Source: Aurantimonas marina (lineage in GTDB: Bacteria > Pseudomonadota > Alphaproteobacteria > Rhizobiales > Rhizobiaceae). From it: DNA of 64,000 nucleotides. Shown here one piece after another: positions 30,075-38,393 of this stretch. The translations under genes were made by a program, and so were the position numbers. Under the pieces are notes generated by a model. That model made no database searches, was not told where the DNA came from, and was given only the letters and a program-made list of their open reading frames with translations. The stretch spans positions 1 to 64,000 of the forward strand of contig NZ_JADDXW010000001.1 in the NCBI RefSeq assembly GCF_017183135.1, read 5' to 3'. How positions within the stretch are numbered: position 1 is the first letter of the stretch; every line of letters starts with the position of its first letter.

Positions 30075-31631
30075 TCAGGGCTTCTTGACGTCCTGCAGCA
30101 TCAGGAAGAAGGACGGCTGCAGCTTGAAGTCCTCGACGGCGGCGGCGGTTACCGCGTTCTGCTTCCAGTTGGCGACGAATACCCAGGGCGCGTCCTCCTT
30201 CACGATCTGCTGCATCTCCTTGTAAAGCGTCGCGCGCTCGCCCTGGTCGGTGACCTGACGGGCTTTTTCCAGGAGTTCGTCCACCTTGGGGTTGGAGTAA
30301 TAGCCGGAGTTGAACCCGCCCTTGTCGGGAAAGGCCTCGGTTCTGAGGGCAAGGAACGGCAGGGTGTCCGGATCATTGGTCATCCAGGCCATTTCGGCCA
30401 TGTCCGCCTTGCCTTCCAGGCCCGGATTGACGTTGCCGAGGAAGGTGTTCCACTCGTAAGTCTCGATCTTGACGTTCATGCCGACGGCCTGAAGATCGGC
30501 CTGGATCGCCGTGCCCATGGCGACCGGATCGAGCATCCCGGAGCCGCCTTCGGTGACGTAGAAGGTAACCTCCTCGCCGTCGTATCCCGCTTCCTTGAGG
30601 AGATCCTTGGCCTTTTCCGGATCGTAGGAATAGGGCTCCAGCGTCTCGTCATAGGCCCATGCGAAGGCCGGCGGCGTCGGGCCAGCCGCGACATCGGCGG
30701 TTCCTTGCAGGATGTTGTCCACCAGCGCGGTCTTGTTGATCGCGTAGTTCGCCGCCTGGCGCGCCGCCTTGGACGAGAACGGAGCTTCCTTGGTGTTGAG
30801 GATCAGGAACCAGAGATGCGGCCCGGCCTGTTCGCGAACCGCGAAGTCGCCGGAGGATTTGAACTGCTGGAGACTGTCCGGCGGCACTTCCACCATGATG
30901 TCGAGGCCGCCCGACAGCATTTCGGCGATGCGGGTGTTGGCGTCGGTGATCGGCCGGAAGATGACCGCCTCGAGTTCCGGCGCGCCATCCCAATAGTCTT
31001 CGTTCCGGGTCGCCACCATTTTCGCGTTCGGCTCCCATTCGGCGAACTTGTAGGCGCCGGTGCCGGAGGGATTGCGGCCGAAATCCTTGCCGTATTTCTC
31101 CACCGCCGCGGGCGAGACGATCAGGCCGGTCGGATAGGCGAGGTTGGACAGGAACGGCGCGTAGGGCGCGTCGAGCTTGAACTCGACCGTGGTCGGATCG
31201 ACCGCCGTCACTGCCTCGACGGCGGAGAAGAAGAAGGCGAGCGGAAAGGGTCCGGTGTCGGCGAACGGATGGTCTTCCTTCAACATCCGGTCGAAGTTGA
31301 ACTTGACCGCTTCGGCGTTGAACGGCGTGCCGTCGTGGAATTTCACGCCCTCCCGCAGCTTGAAGGTGTAGGTCTTGCCGTCCTCGGAGATCGTCCAGCT
31401 CTCGGCCAGCGACGGCTCGACCTCCAGCGTGCCGTCCTTGTAGCGGACCAGCCCGTCATAGAGATTCACCAGGATGCGGAAATCGTTGACCGCCGTCACC
31501 GCCTGCGGGTCGAGCGATTTCGGCTCGGCGATCTGACCGACCACTAGAACATTGGGCGGCGTCTGGGCGACTGCCGCCGGGGCCAGTGCCATCAACGCCG
31601 TGGCGATCGCCGCGGTCAGCCATTTTCTCAT
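30075..31631 (-). CDS. Periplasmic solute-binding protein, peptide family 5
   Basis: 518 residues with a signal peptide ending near residue 22 (AAVAQ). DppA/OppA-type fold, with DGLVRYKDGTLEVEPSLAESW near the N-terminus and the family motif around KFNFDRMLKEDHPF. Ligands of this family range from peptides to nickel chelates, opines and N-acyl amino acids, so the substrate is open. It heads the operon binding protein, permease, fused permease-ATPase, ATPase and regulator, and is divergent from an M20 amidohydrolase. Confidence 0.92.
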   Translation of the reverse strand: MRKWLTAAIATALMALAPAAVAQTPPNVLVVGQIAEPKSLDPQAVTAVNDFRILVNLYDGLVRYKDGTLEVEPSLAESWTISEDGKTYTFKLREGVKFHDGTPFNAEAVKFNFDRMLKEDHPFADTGPFPLAFFFSAVEAVTAVDPTTVEFKLDAPYAPFLSNLAYPTGLIVSPAAVEKYGKDFGRNPSGTGAYKFAEWEPNAKMVATRNEDYWDGAPELEAVIFRPITDANTRIAEMLSGGLDIMVEVPPDSLQQFKSSGDFAVREQAGPHLWFLILNTKEAPFSSKAARQAANYAINKTALVDNILQGTADVAAGPTPPAFAWAYDETLEPYSYDPEKAKDLLKEAGYDGEEVTFYVTEGGSGMLDPVAMGTAIQADLQAVGMNVKIETYEWNTFLGNVNPGLEGKADMAEMAWMTNDPDTLPFLALRTEAFPDKGGFNSGYYSNPKVDELLEKARQVTDQGERATLYKEMQQIVKEDAPWVFVANWKQNAVTAAAVEDFKLQPSFFLMLQDVKKP

Positions 31632-31661
31632 AACCCGCTCCCCTGTGTGTCAATCCTCGAT

Positions 31662-31679
31662 AATTAATCATGATAAATT
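31662..31679. promoter_or_regulatory. Operator-like dyad 1 (AATTAATCATGATAAATT)
   Basis: An 18-bp palindrome with eight of nine base pairs, lying 30 bases upstream of the binding-protein start. Half-site AATTnAT, shared with dyad 2. Confidence 0.6.
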
Positions 31680-31695
31680 GCATGAAGGCAACGTG

Positions 31696-31712
31696 TAATT
31701 CATAATCAATTA
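31696..31712. promoter_or_regulatory. Operator-like dyad 2 (TAATTCATAATCAATTA)
   Basis: A 17-bp palindrome with seven of eight pairs. It carries the same AATTnAT half-sites as dyad 1 with shorter spacing, in the middle of the divergent intergenic region, so one factor may control both directions. The GntR/FCD protein at the end of the transporter operon is the natural candidate. Confidence 0.6.
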
Positions 31713-31776
31713 TATGATGTCTCGGGCAATCTTGCCTCAAATCGCGACAACACTTTGATTGAGAGGCGGAATTCGG

Positions 31777-33018
31777 ATGCCTTCGGCGACGGCGCAAATC
31801 GATCTCTCCCGTCTGCAATCGCTACTGGCCGGCGTGAACGGCTTCGGCCGGAACCCGCGGACCGGGGGCTTCAACCGGATCGGTTTCAGCGAGGCAGACA
31901 TGGCCGTCCGCGACTGGTTCGCCGATAAGATGATCGCCGATGGTCTCGCGGTCCGCCGCGACGGCGCGGCGAATGTCTTCGGCCGGTTCGGCCCCGCCGA
32001 CGGCCCCTCAATCATCACCGGATCGCATCTCGACACGGTGCCGGAGGGCGGCACCTTCGACGGCGCGCTCGGCGCCTGCGTCGCTCTGGAATGCGTGCGG
32101 GCGATGCGCGATGCCGGGCTGAGCCCGACGACGGCCATCGAAGTCGTCGCGACGGCGGAGGAGGAAGGTCGCTTTGGCGGCATGCTCGGTTCCCAGGCGA
32201 TCGCTGGCCAGGTGACACAAGAATGGATCGATCAGGCACGCGACGCCGACGGCGTCACTTTGGTCGCGGCGATGCGTGCGCATGGCCTCGACCCCTACGA
32301 AATCCTGAACGCGGCGCGCGCGCCGAACTCCGTCCGGGCCTTCCTGGAACTGCATATCGAACAAGGTCCGGTACTCGAGGCAGCGGTGATCCCGATCGGC
32401 ATCGCCCATTCCGTCTCGGGCGTCTGCAACCTTTTCGTGCGGCTCAACGGCACTGCCAATCACTCCGGCACAACACCGATGGACATGCGCGCCGACGCCT
32501 TCGCCGGCTTGGCTGAGGTGGCCGGCGCGATCCCGGCGGTTATCGCCGACATCGGCGGCGAGGAATCGCGAATTACCATCGGCAAGGTCGATCTCACTCC
32601 GAACGCCCCACATACGATTCCGGGCACAGCGGAGTTCTCCATCATCATTCGGGACATTTCGGAAGAAGTCATGCGGCGGTTGACGGGCCGGCTGCGCAGC
32701 CAGATCGCCGCCGTCGCCGCCCGGCACAACCTCACCTTTTCCCTCGAGGACAAAAGCTGGCTGTCGCCGGTTGCGCTCGATCAGGGACTGGCGAGCCTCC
32801 TGGCCGGGGAAGCTGCGAAACAGGGAATTCCCGTCCGCGCGATGCCGTCCGGGGCGGGCCACGATGCCCAGACCATGCAGGCGCTCTGCCCCTCGGCGCT
32901 GATCTTCGTTCCCAGCAAGGGCGGCATCAGCCACGCACCGGACGAATCGACTGCCTGGCCCGATATCGAAAAGGGCGCCAACCTGCTGCTCGCAGCGCTG
33001 GTATCGCTGGCCGTTTGA
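31777..33018 (+). CDS. M20-family amidohydrolase (N-carbamoyl-L-amino-acid hydrolase / allantoate amidohydrolase type)
   Basis: 413 residues, binuclear metal amidase of the hydantoinase/carbamoylase group. Metal ligands are in GSHLDTVPEGG, the Asp of TFDGALG, EEEGRFGG, LHIEQG and the C-terminal GGISHAPDE; the dimer-interface substrate residues lie in HSGTTPMDMR. I prefer the ATG at 31777 with GGCGGA upstream; a TTG at 31759 is an alternative. Divergent from a peptide-type transporter, which suggests uptake and cleavage of an N-carbamoyl, ureido or similar amide compound. Exact substrate unresolved. Confidence 0.88.
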   Translation: MPSATAQIDLSRLQSLLAGVNGFGRNPRTGGFNRIGFSEADMAVRDWFADKMIADGLAVRRDGAANVFGRFGPADGPSIITGSHLDTVPEGGTFDGALGACVALECVRAMRDAGLSPTTAIEVVATAEEEGRFGGMLGSQAIAGQVTQEWIDQARDADGVTLVAAMRAHGLDPYEILNAARAPNSVRAFLELHIEQGPVLEAAVIPIGIAHSVSGVCNLFVRLNGTANHSGTTPMDMRADAFAGLAEVAGAIPAVIADIGGEESRITIGKVDLTPNAPHTIPGTAEFSIIIRDISEEVMRRLTGRLRSQIAAVAARHNLTFSLEDKSWLSPVALDQGLASLLAGEAAKQGIPVRAMPSGAGHDAQTMQALCPSALIFVPSKGGISHAPDESTAWPDIEKGANLLLAALVSLAV

Positions 33019-33112
33019 TGTCCGGCTTTCGGCCGCCGCGTCCCTTGCTGACAATCTCCGCAATTTTTCCGCTTACGTAAAGGGAAACCAATTCCGTTTC
33101 TCGCGCGACTGC

Positions 33113-33134
33113 GTTATCGATATCCTCAGATAAC
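33113..33134. promoter_or_regulatory. Inverted repeat GTTATC-N10-GATAAC before fadD
   Basis: Perfect six-base arms directly in front of the GGGAGG ribosome binding site (33135-33140). A short palindrome TTACGTAA also occurs at 33073-33080. Either could be an operator. Confidence 0.3.
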
Positions 33135-33148
33135 GGGAGGTATCGAAA

Positions 33149-34816
33149 ATGCAGAAACCCTGGCTTCAGCACTATCCCGCCGACGTGCCGGCCGAGCTTC
33201 CAGATTTTCCCTACCGCTCGCTGGCCGAGTTGCTCGACGAAGCATTCGCCAAACATGGCGACCTCCCGGCGTTCCATTTCATGGGAACGACGATGAGCTA
33301 TCGCGAACTGGACGAGCAGTCGCGGATCTTCGCCGCCTATCTCCAGTCGCTCGGACTGAAACAGGGCGATCGCGTTGCGCTGATGATGCCGAATGTCTTG
33401 CAATATCCGGTCGCGGTGGCCGGAGTGCTGCGGGCCGGCATGGTCGTGGTCAACACCAATCCGCTCTATACGCCCCGCGAACTTTCCCACCAGTTGAAGG
33501 ATTCCGGCGCGCGGGCGATCGTCATTCTCGAGAACATGGCGAAGACGCTCGAGACCTGCCGTGCCGAGACGCCGGTCGAGCACGTGGTCGTCGCAACCAT
33601 CGGCGACATGCTGCCGACCGTCAAAGGCTTCATCGTCAACTTCGTGCTTCGCAAGGTCAAGAAGCTGGTGCCGGACTTCGATTTGCCGGACGCGGTTCCC
33701 TTCAAGGCGGCGATGGCCAAGGGCCGCGACAGGCAATTCACGCCGGTCGCGTCGGACCGTTCCGACGTCGCCGTCCTGCAATATACCGGCGGAACCACCG
33801 GCGTGTCGAAAGGCGCGACACTGACCCATGGCAACATTATCGCCAATGTTCTGCAGTCGGAATTGTGGAACATGCCGGCGATGAAGCACATACCGGCGGG
33901 GGAGCAGCAGCTCACGGTTTGTGCGTTGCCGCTCTACCATATCTTCGGCTTTACCGTGAACATGATGCTGTCGATGCGCACTGGCGGCTGCAACATCCTG
34001 ATCCTGAACCCGCGCGACATCGCGGCGACGCTGAAGGAACTGAAGAAGTACAAGTTCCACTCGTTTCCGGCGGTCAACACGCTGTTCGGCGCGCTCGCCC
34101 GGCACAAGGAGGCCGGGGCGGTCGACTGGTCGCATCTCAAACTGTCGCTCGGCGGCGGCATGGCCGTCCAGGCGGCGACGGCGGAGCTGTGGAAGAAGCG
34201 GACCGGTTGCTCCATCTGCGAGGGCTACGGCCTCTCCGAGACCGCGCCGTCGGCCTGTTGCAACCCGACCGACGCCACCGAATACAGCGGCACGATCGGC
34301 ATGCCGATCCCGTCGACCGAGTTGCAGATCATCGACGACGAGGGCGAGGAATTGCCGATGGGCGAGCGGGGCGAAATCGCCATCCGCGGGCCGCAGGTCA
34401 TGGTCGGATACTGGAACCGGCCCGATGAAACCGCGAAAGTGATGACCAAGGACGGCTTTTTCCGCACCGGCGATATCGGCGTCATGGACGAGCGCGGCCA
34501 ATTCAAGATCGTCGACCGCAAGAAGGACATGATCAACGTCTCCGGCTTCAACGTTTACCCCAACGAGGTCGAGGAGGTCGTCACCCGGATGCCGGGGATC
34601 GTCGAGGCCGCCGCGATCGCCATCCCGGACGAGAATTCCGGCGAGACGGTCAAGCTGTTCGTGGTGGCGAGCGATCCGCAGATCACCGCCGACCAGGTCA
34701 AGGCCTTCTGCAAGGACAATCTCACCGGCTACAAGCGGCCGAGCGCGGTCGAGTTCAAGGACGAACTGCCGAAGACCGGTGTCGGCAAGGTGCTGCGGCG
34801 GGCGCTGCGGGACTGA
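33149..34816 (+). CDS. fadD: Long-chain fatty acid-CoA ligase
   Basis: 555 residues, ANL superfamily, activating fatty acids to acyl-AMP and then acyl-CoA. AMP-binding P-loop YTGGTTGVSKGA, A5 motif GYGLSETAP, hinge region GQFKIVDRKKDMINVSG (A8), and catalytic Lys in KTGVGKVLRR. The opening MQKPWLQHYPADVPAEL is typical of FadD. No signal peptide; membrane-associated. A GGGAGG ribosome binding site precedes the ATG. Transcribed alone; regulators not identified. Confidence 0.93.
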   Translation: MQKPWLQHYPADVPAELPDFPYRSLAELLDEAFAKHGDLPAFHFMGTTMSYRELDEQSRIFAAYLQSLGLKQGDRVALMMPNVLQYPVAVAGVLRAGMVVVNTNPLYTPRELSHQLKDSGARAIVILENMAKTLETCRAETPVEHVVVATIGDMLPTVKGFIVNFVLRKVKKLVPDFDLPDAVPFKAAMAKGRDRQFTPVASDRSDVAVLQYTGGTTGVSKGATLTHGNIIANVLQSELWNMPAMKHIPAGEQQLTVCALPLYHIFGFTVNMMLSMRTGGCNILILNPRDIAATLKELKKYKFHSFPAVNTLFGALARHKEAGAVDWSHLKLSLGGGMAVQAATAELWKKRTGCSICEGYGLSETAPSACCNPTDATEYSGTIGMPIPSTELQIIDDEGEELPMGERGEIAIRGPQVMVGYWNRPDETAKVMTKDGFFRTGDIGVMDERGQFKIVDRKKDMINVSGFNVYPNEVEEVVTRMPGIVEAAAIAIPDENSGETVKLFVVASDPQITADQVKAFCKDNLTGYKRPSAVEFKDELPKTGVGKVLRRALRD

Positions 34817-34991
34817 TGTGGCCGGAACCGCCGCGGGACCGGTTCTCACGCGGAGGATATTGCTGCGCGATCCGGGCGGGCGGCCGTCCGATCCGACTTG
34901 ATTGTCCGAAAAGCGAGAATGCCCCTTCACATTCAGCGAAGCCTCGCATATATCGCACTCACCGGCGGCGCAGAGCGGCGCACGGCCATGA

Positions 34992-35068
<77 letters not shown>

Positions 35069-35074
35069 AATATG

Positions 35075-35119
35075 AACCCGCCAGATCAAGCGCTTAGCTT
35101 TCGTCTGGCGGGTTTTTTT
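35075..35119 (+). terminator. Intrinsic terminator of tRNA-fMet
   Basis: Perfect stem AACCCGCCAGA/TCTGGCGGGTT running into seven T residues. Six bases after the tRNA. Confidence 0.92.
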
Positions 35120-35223
35120 AATGGATTACCTGCACTCACGCCGTCTGCCCTTGATTGCCAACATCTCACAAAGGGTTACGGATTCTACCCATGAGTTTTC
35201 GTCTGATGACGGCAGGTCCGTGA

Positions 35224-35380
35224 CACACGGCCGTCTTCAGCTTCATCGAGGGCTGGTACAATCCCGCGCGTCGTCACTCGGCCTTCGGCTACAAATCCCC
35301 GATCGCCTACGACAGGAGTGCCCAAGCCGCGTCCCGGACTGTAAGCCTACAACTCTCCGCCGAACCGGGGGGACTCCAAC
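35224..35380 (+). pseudogene. IS3-family transposase remnant (3' end of orfB)
   Basis: A 5'-truncated frame encodes the C-terminus of an IS3-type integrase-like transposase: FSFIEGWYNPARRHSAFGYK followed by SPIAYDR. An in-frame stop stands at 35221 and no homology continues upstream, so only the tail is left. The sequence near 35355-35378 (CCGAACCGGGGGGACTCC) resembles the right end of IS3-group elements. The frame stays open to 35490 but that part is not transposase. The remaining bases between the two tRNA genes hold nothing I recognise. Confidence 0.65.
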
Positions 35381-35527
35381 GCCACATTGCGTCTGGTGAG
35401 ATGATTGGAGATCGCCCCTTCAACCGCCATGTTGCACATGATGGTGTGCAGCGGCCTGACAAACAAGTCGGCTTAACGGGTAGTAAGTGATTGTTTTTCC
35501 GGAAGACCAGCGCTCGCAGCAGCGCAA

Positions 35528-35602
35528 TGGTACGCCCAAGGGGAATCGAACCCCTGTTTGCGCCGTGAGAGGGCGCCGTCCTAACCGCTAGACGATGGGC
35601 GC
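35528..35602 (-). tRNA. tRNA-Glu (CTC)
   Basis: A 75-nt cloverleaf including encoded CCA. Acceptor GCGCCCA/TGGGCGT with a G-U first pair, T arm AGGGG/CCCCT, anticodon loop CTCTCAC with anticodon CTC. Confidence 0.96.
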
Positions 35603-35676
35603 TTGTTGCAGGGCCGATATAGCGGCAGCCCGTTTCGGACGCAAGAGGCCTTTGCCGCTTTCGTCGGCGCGAACCG

Positions 35677-36027
35677 TCAGCCGCCGGAAAGCGCGTAGCT
35701 GACGAGGATGCCGCCGTCGGCAAGCGAAACCAGCAGCAGCCGCATCCCCCTCGCCGTCCGAATCCGGATCAGCGCCCGGTCGCCGTCGAGCGACGTCTCG
35801 ACGACCTCTGCCCCCGCCGGGATCGCGATGGCCATCTCCGCCTTGGGCTGAAGGCGAGCGCCCCCCGAACCACTGGAGACCTTGTAGACAACCGCACCCA
35901 GCACCGCCATAACCGCGATCACCATGATCCCGATCGACACTCCCAGCAGCCGCACCAATTTGCGCCGGACCCGTTCGGTCGCCGGGTCGAGCGGCTTTTC
36001 GATCTCATTGTCGTCGCTGTGGGTCAT
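35677..36027 (-). CDS. Single-span membrane protein of unknown function
   Basis: 116 residues from the ATG at 36027 (MTHSDDNEIEK). An acidic N-terminus, one transmembrane helix at about residues 26-50 (LLGVSIGIMVIAVMAVLGAV), and a periplasmic beta-rich segment ending ADGGILVSYALSGG. No known motif. Divergent from rluD, with 56 bases between the starts; this pairing is common in Rhizobiales. Convergence with the tRNA-Glu region leaves it monocistronic. Confidence 0.7.
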   Translation of the reverse strand: MTHSDDNEIEKPLDPATERVRRKLVRLLGVSIGIMVIAVMAVLGAVVYKVSSGSGGARLQPKAEMAIAIPAGAEVVETSLDGDRALIRIRTARGMRLLLVSLADGGILVSYALSGG

Positions 36028-36083
36028 GGGCGATCGGGCGGGCTCCATTGGCAATCGTTCCCGCTCCTACAGGCGATAAGGTC

Positions 36084-37085
36084 ATGGATACAAGACGTTT
36101 CCTGGTCGAGGCCGCCGCAGCCGGCGAGCGGCTCGACTCCTTTTTGGCGGAAGCCAGCGAGGGAGCCCTCTCCCGCAGCCGGGCCAAAGCCTTGATCGGC
36201 GAGGGCCGCGTCCGGATCGGCGGCGCTACCGTGGTGGTCGCCAAGCGCAAGCTTCTTGCCGGCGAGACAATCGATATCGACATGCCACCGCCGACTGACG
36301 CCACCCCCGAGCGCGAAGCCATACCGCTACACATCGTGCATGAGGACGCCGATCTCATCGTCATCGACAAGCCGGCGGGGCTCGTCGTCCATCCGGGCCC
36401 CGGCAATTGGACTGGAACCCTCGTCAACGCATTGCTCCACCATTGCCGCGACGGCCTGTCCGGTATCGGCGGCGTGCGCCGGCCCGGCATCGTCCATCGC
36501 CTGGACAAGGAGACCAGCGGCCTTCTGGTCGTCGCGAAGTCCGATGCGGCCCATCGGGGCCTCTCGGAGCAGTTTGCCATGCATGGCCGCGACGGTCGTC
36601 TGTCACGCGCCTATCGGGCTCTTGTCTGGGGCACGCCCTCCAGGCCCCGCGGGATCGTGAACGCGGCCCTCGGGCGCTCGGCCAGCGACCGCGTCAAACG
36701 CGCCGTCGTGCCAGAGGGACGAAGCGACGCCCGCCACGCGATCACCCGCTATGCATTGCGCGCTGCCTCGCCGCTCGACGGCGGTCTGGCATCCCTGGTC
36801 GAATGCATCCTGGAGACCGGACGCACCCACCAGATCCGGGTTCACATGGCCCACATCGGACACCCGCTCGTCGGCGACGATGTCTATGGCGCCGGATTTC
36901 GCACCAAATCGGAGCGCCTCGACCCGGATGCCAAACGCCTCGTCCAGGGCTTTCGCCGCCAGGCTTTGCATGCCCACCGTCTGGGCTTCGTCCACCCGGT
37001 CTCGGGAACGCCCCTGTCCTTCCAGTCGGAATTGCCGGCGGATATGGTGGAACTCTGCGTCGCCTTCGGCATTGATCCGGACTAA
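36084..37085 (+). CDS. rluD: 23S rRNA pseudouridine synthase RluD type
   Basis: 333 residues. N-terminal S4 domain (about residues 15-75), catalytic motif HRLDKETSG with the nucleophilic Asp near residue 140, and the late family motif ILETGRTHQIRVHM. RluD makes pseudouridines in helix 69 of 23S rRNA; RluA/RluC-like specificity cannot be excluded. The ATG at 36084 has AAGG close upstream. Precedes rpoH in the same direction with about 210 bases between. Confidence 0.9.
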   Translation: MDTRRFLVEAAAAGERLDSFLAEASEGALSRSRAKALIGEGRVRIGGATVVVAKRKLLAGETIDIDMPPPTDATPEREAIPLHIVHEDADLIVIDKPAGLVVHPGPGNWTGTLVNALLHHCRDGLSGIGGVRRPGIVHRLDKETSGLLVVAKSDAAHRGLSEQFAMHGRDGRLSRAYRALVWGTPSRPRGIVNAALGRSASDRVKRAVVPEGRSDARHAITRYALRAASPLDGGLASLVECILETGRTHQIRVHMAHIGHPLVGDDVYGAGFRTKSERLDPDAKRLVQGFRRQALHAHRLGFVHPVSGTPLSFQSELPADMVELCVAFGIDPD

Positions 37086-37130
37086 GAATGGGTCGAGCGG
37101 AAGACGCGGATACATCCGGGTCTTATTTCC

Positions 37131-37155
37131 TGAACGCACCGTTCAAAGGCTCGTT
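37131..37155 (+). promoter_or_regulatory. EcfG-like promoter of rpoH (one mismatch)
   Basis: TGAAC, 16 bases, CGTT, differing from GGAAC-N16-CGTT only at the first base. Spacer length is exact. It overlaps a TGAACG/CGTTCA dyad, so an operator is an alternative reading. Confidence 0.45.
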
Positions 37156-37180
37156 CATGCCACATAGCATGCCAACGTGC

Positions 37181-37211
37181 CGTGAATTTGGATCAGAAAA
37201 CCCTATATAAG
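37181..37211 (+). promoter_or_regulatory. RpoH-type (autoregulatory) promoter of rpoH
   Basis: CGTG, 17 bases, CCTATATAAG. The -10 is an exact match to the CYTATNTNNG heat-shock consensus of alphaproteobacteria, and the -35 is three of four (CTTG expected). Confidence 0.55.
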
Positions 37212-37218
37212 AAGGTCT

Positions 37219-37246
37219 GCGCGAACAGGGCATTTGCGGTTCGCGC
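37219..37246 (+). promoter_or_regulatory. Hairpin in the rpoH leader
   Basis: Perfect eight-base arms GCGCGAAC/GTTCGCGC with a 12-base loop, within the leader downstream of the RpoH-type promoter. A weaker GGGC/GCCC pair brackets the start codon. Possible thermosensor, unproven. Confidence 0.35.
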
Positions 37247-37295
37247 CTCGGCCGGCTTCCTTCGAGGCGGCCGCTGCAACGATGGAGGGCATCGA

Positions 37296-38207
37296 ATGGC
37301 CCAGGCAAATCTTCCCAGCATCGCCTCGGGCGAAGGCGGTCTGAGCCGCTATCTGGAGGAAATCCGCCGGTTCCCTATGCTGGAACCGCAGGAAGAATAT
37401 ATGTTGGCCAAGCGCTATGCGGAACATGACGATCGTGACGCGGCGCACCAACTGGTGACCAGCCATTTGCGGCTCGTCGCGAAGATCGCGATGGGATATC
37501 GCGGCTATGGCCTGCCGATCGGCGAAGTCGTTTCGGAAGGCAATGTCGGCCTGATGCAGGCGGTCAAACGTTTCGATCCGGAGCGCGGTTTCCGTCTGGC
37601 GACCTACGCCATGTGGTGGATCAAGGCGTCGATCCAGGAATACATCCTGCGGTCGTGGAGCCTCGTGAAGATGGGCACCACCGCGAATCAGAAGCGCCTA
37701 TTCTTCAACCTTCGCAAGATGAAGAGCCGTATCCAGGCCCTGGAAGAGGGCGATCTGCGGCCGGATCAGGTGGACCAGATCGCGACCCAATTGGGCGTTT
37801 CCGCCGAGGAAGTCGTCTCGATGAACCGCCGTCTTTCCGGCGATGCCTCGCTGAACGCGCCATTGCGGGCCACCGAGGGCGAGTCCGGGGAATGGCAGGA
37901 TTGGCTGGTCGACGACAGCGAGTCCCAGGAGGAAACGCTGGCGCGCTCGGACGAGCTCGACCAGCGCCGCGGCATGTTGCACAACGCTATGGACGTGCTC
38001 AACGATCGCGAACGGCGCATTTTCGAGGCACGCCGTCTCTCCGAAGACCCGCTGACGCTCGAAGCGCTCTCCGGCGAGTTCGACATCAGCCGTGAGCGGG
38101 TGCGCCAGATCGAGGTCCGTGCCTTCGAGAAGGTCCAGAAGGCCGTCAAGGACACGGCCGAAGCCGCGCATCGCGCTCTGCGCCCCGTCGATCAGGCCAG
38201 TACGTGA
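37296..38207 (+). CDS. rpoH: RNA polymerase heat-shock sigma factor RpoH
   Basis: 303 residues, sigma-32 group. Region 2 (MWWIKASIQEYILRSWSLVK), the RpoH box QKRLFFNLRK, and region 4 with the helix-turn-helix LEALSGEFDISRERVRQIE. The ATG at 37296 gives the family N-terminus MAQANLPSIAS. An EcfG-like and an RpoH-type promoter lie upstream, followed by a structured leader. Rhizobia often have two rpoH genes; I cannot tell which paralogue this is, although the rluD neighbour is typical of the main one. Confidence 0.95.
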   Translation: MAQANLPSIASGEGGLSRYLEEIRRFPMLEPQEEYMLAKRYAEHDDRDAAHQLVTSHLRLVAKIAMGYRGYGLPIGEVVSEGNVGLMQAVKRFDPERGFRLATYAMWWIKASIQEYILRSWSLVKMGTTANQKRLFFNLRKMKSRIQALEEGDLRPDQVDQIATQLGVSAEEVVSMNRRLSGDASLNAPLRATEGESGEWQDWLVDDSESQEETLARSDELDQRRGMLHNAMDVLNDRERRIFEARRLSEDPLTLEALSGEFDISRERVRQIEVRAFEKVQKAVKDTAEAAHRALRPVDQAST

Positions 38208-38236
38208 TTGGTATCGCGGCCGACCGGTAAGACACA

Positions 38237-38272
38237 AAAGGACCGGTTCGCCTTGGAGCGCACCGGTCCTTT
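38237..38272 (+). terminator. Intrinsic terminator of rpoH
   Basis: Perfect 11-bp stem AAAGGACCGGT/ACCGGTCCTTT with a 14-base loop; weak T-run after. Thirty bases past the stop. Confidence 0.75.
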
Positions 38273-38393
38273 CGTTCGAATCGTCGACCGCGCCGGCGGA
38301 GGACGAACAATAATACGTCCTCGCTCTCAGTTCGCGACGGGTCCGGACACTGGCCTGTGGGCTCCGGCCCGCCGCCGATAGCCGACAGTACCG

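Noticed and set aside
32927..34930. 667-codon minus-strand frame over fadD
   Set aside because: Antisense shadow in GC-rich DNA; fadD has all motifs and a ribosome binding site.
37131..37156. SOS (LexA) box upstream of rpoH
   Set aside because: GTTC copies are eight bases apart; the alphaproteobacterial box needs seven. The same bases fit an EcfG-like promoter better.
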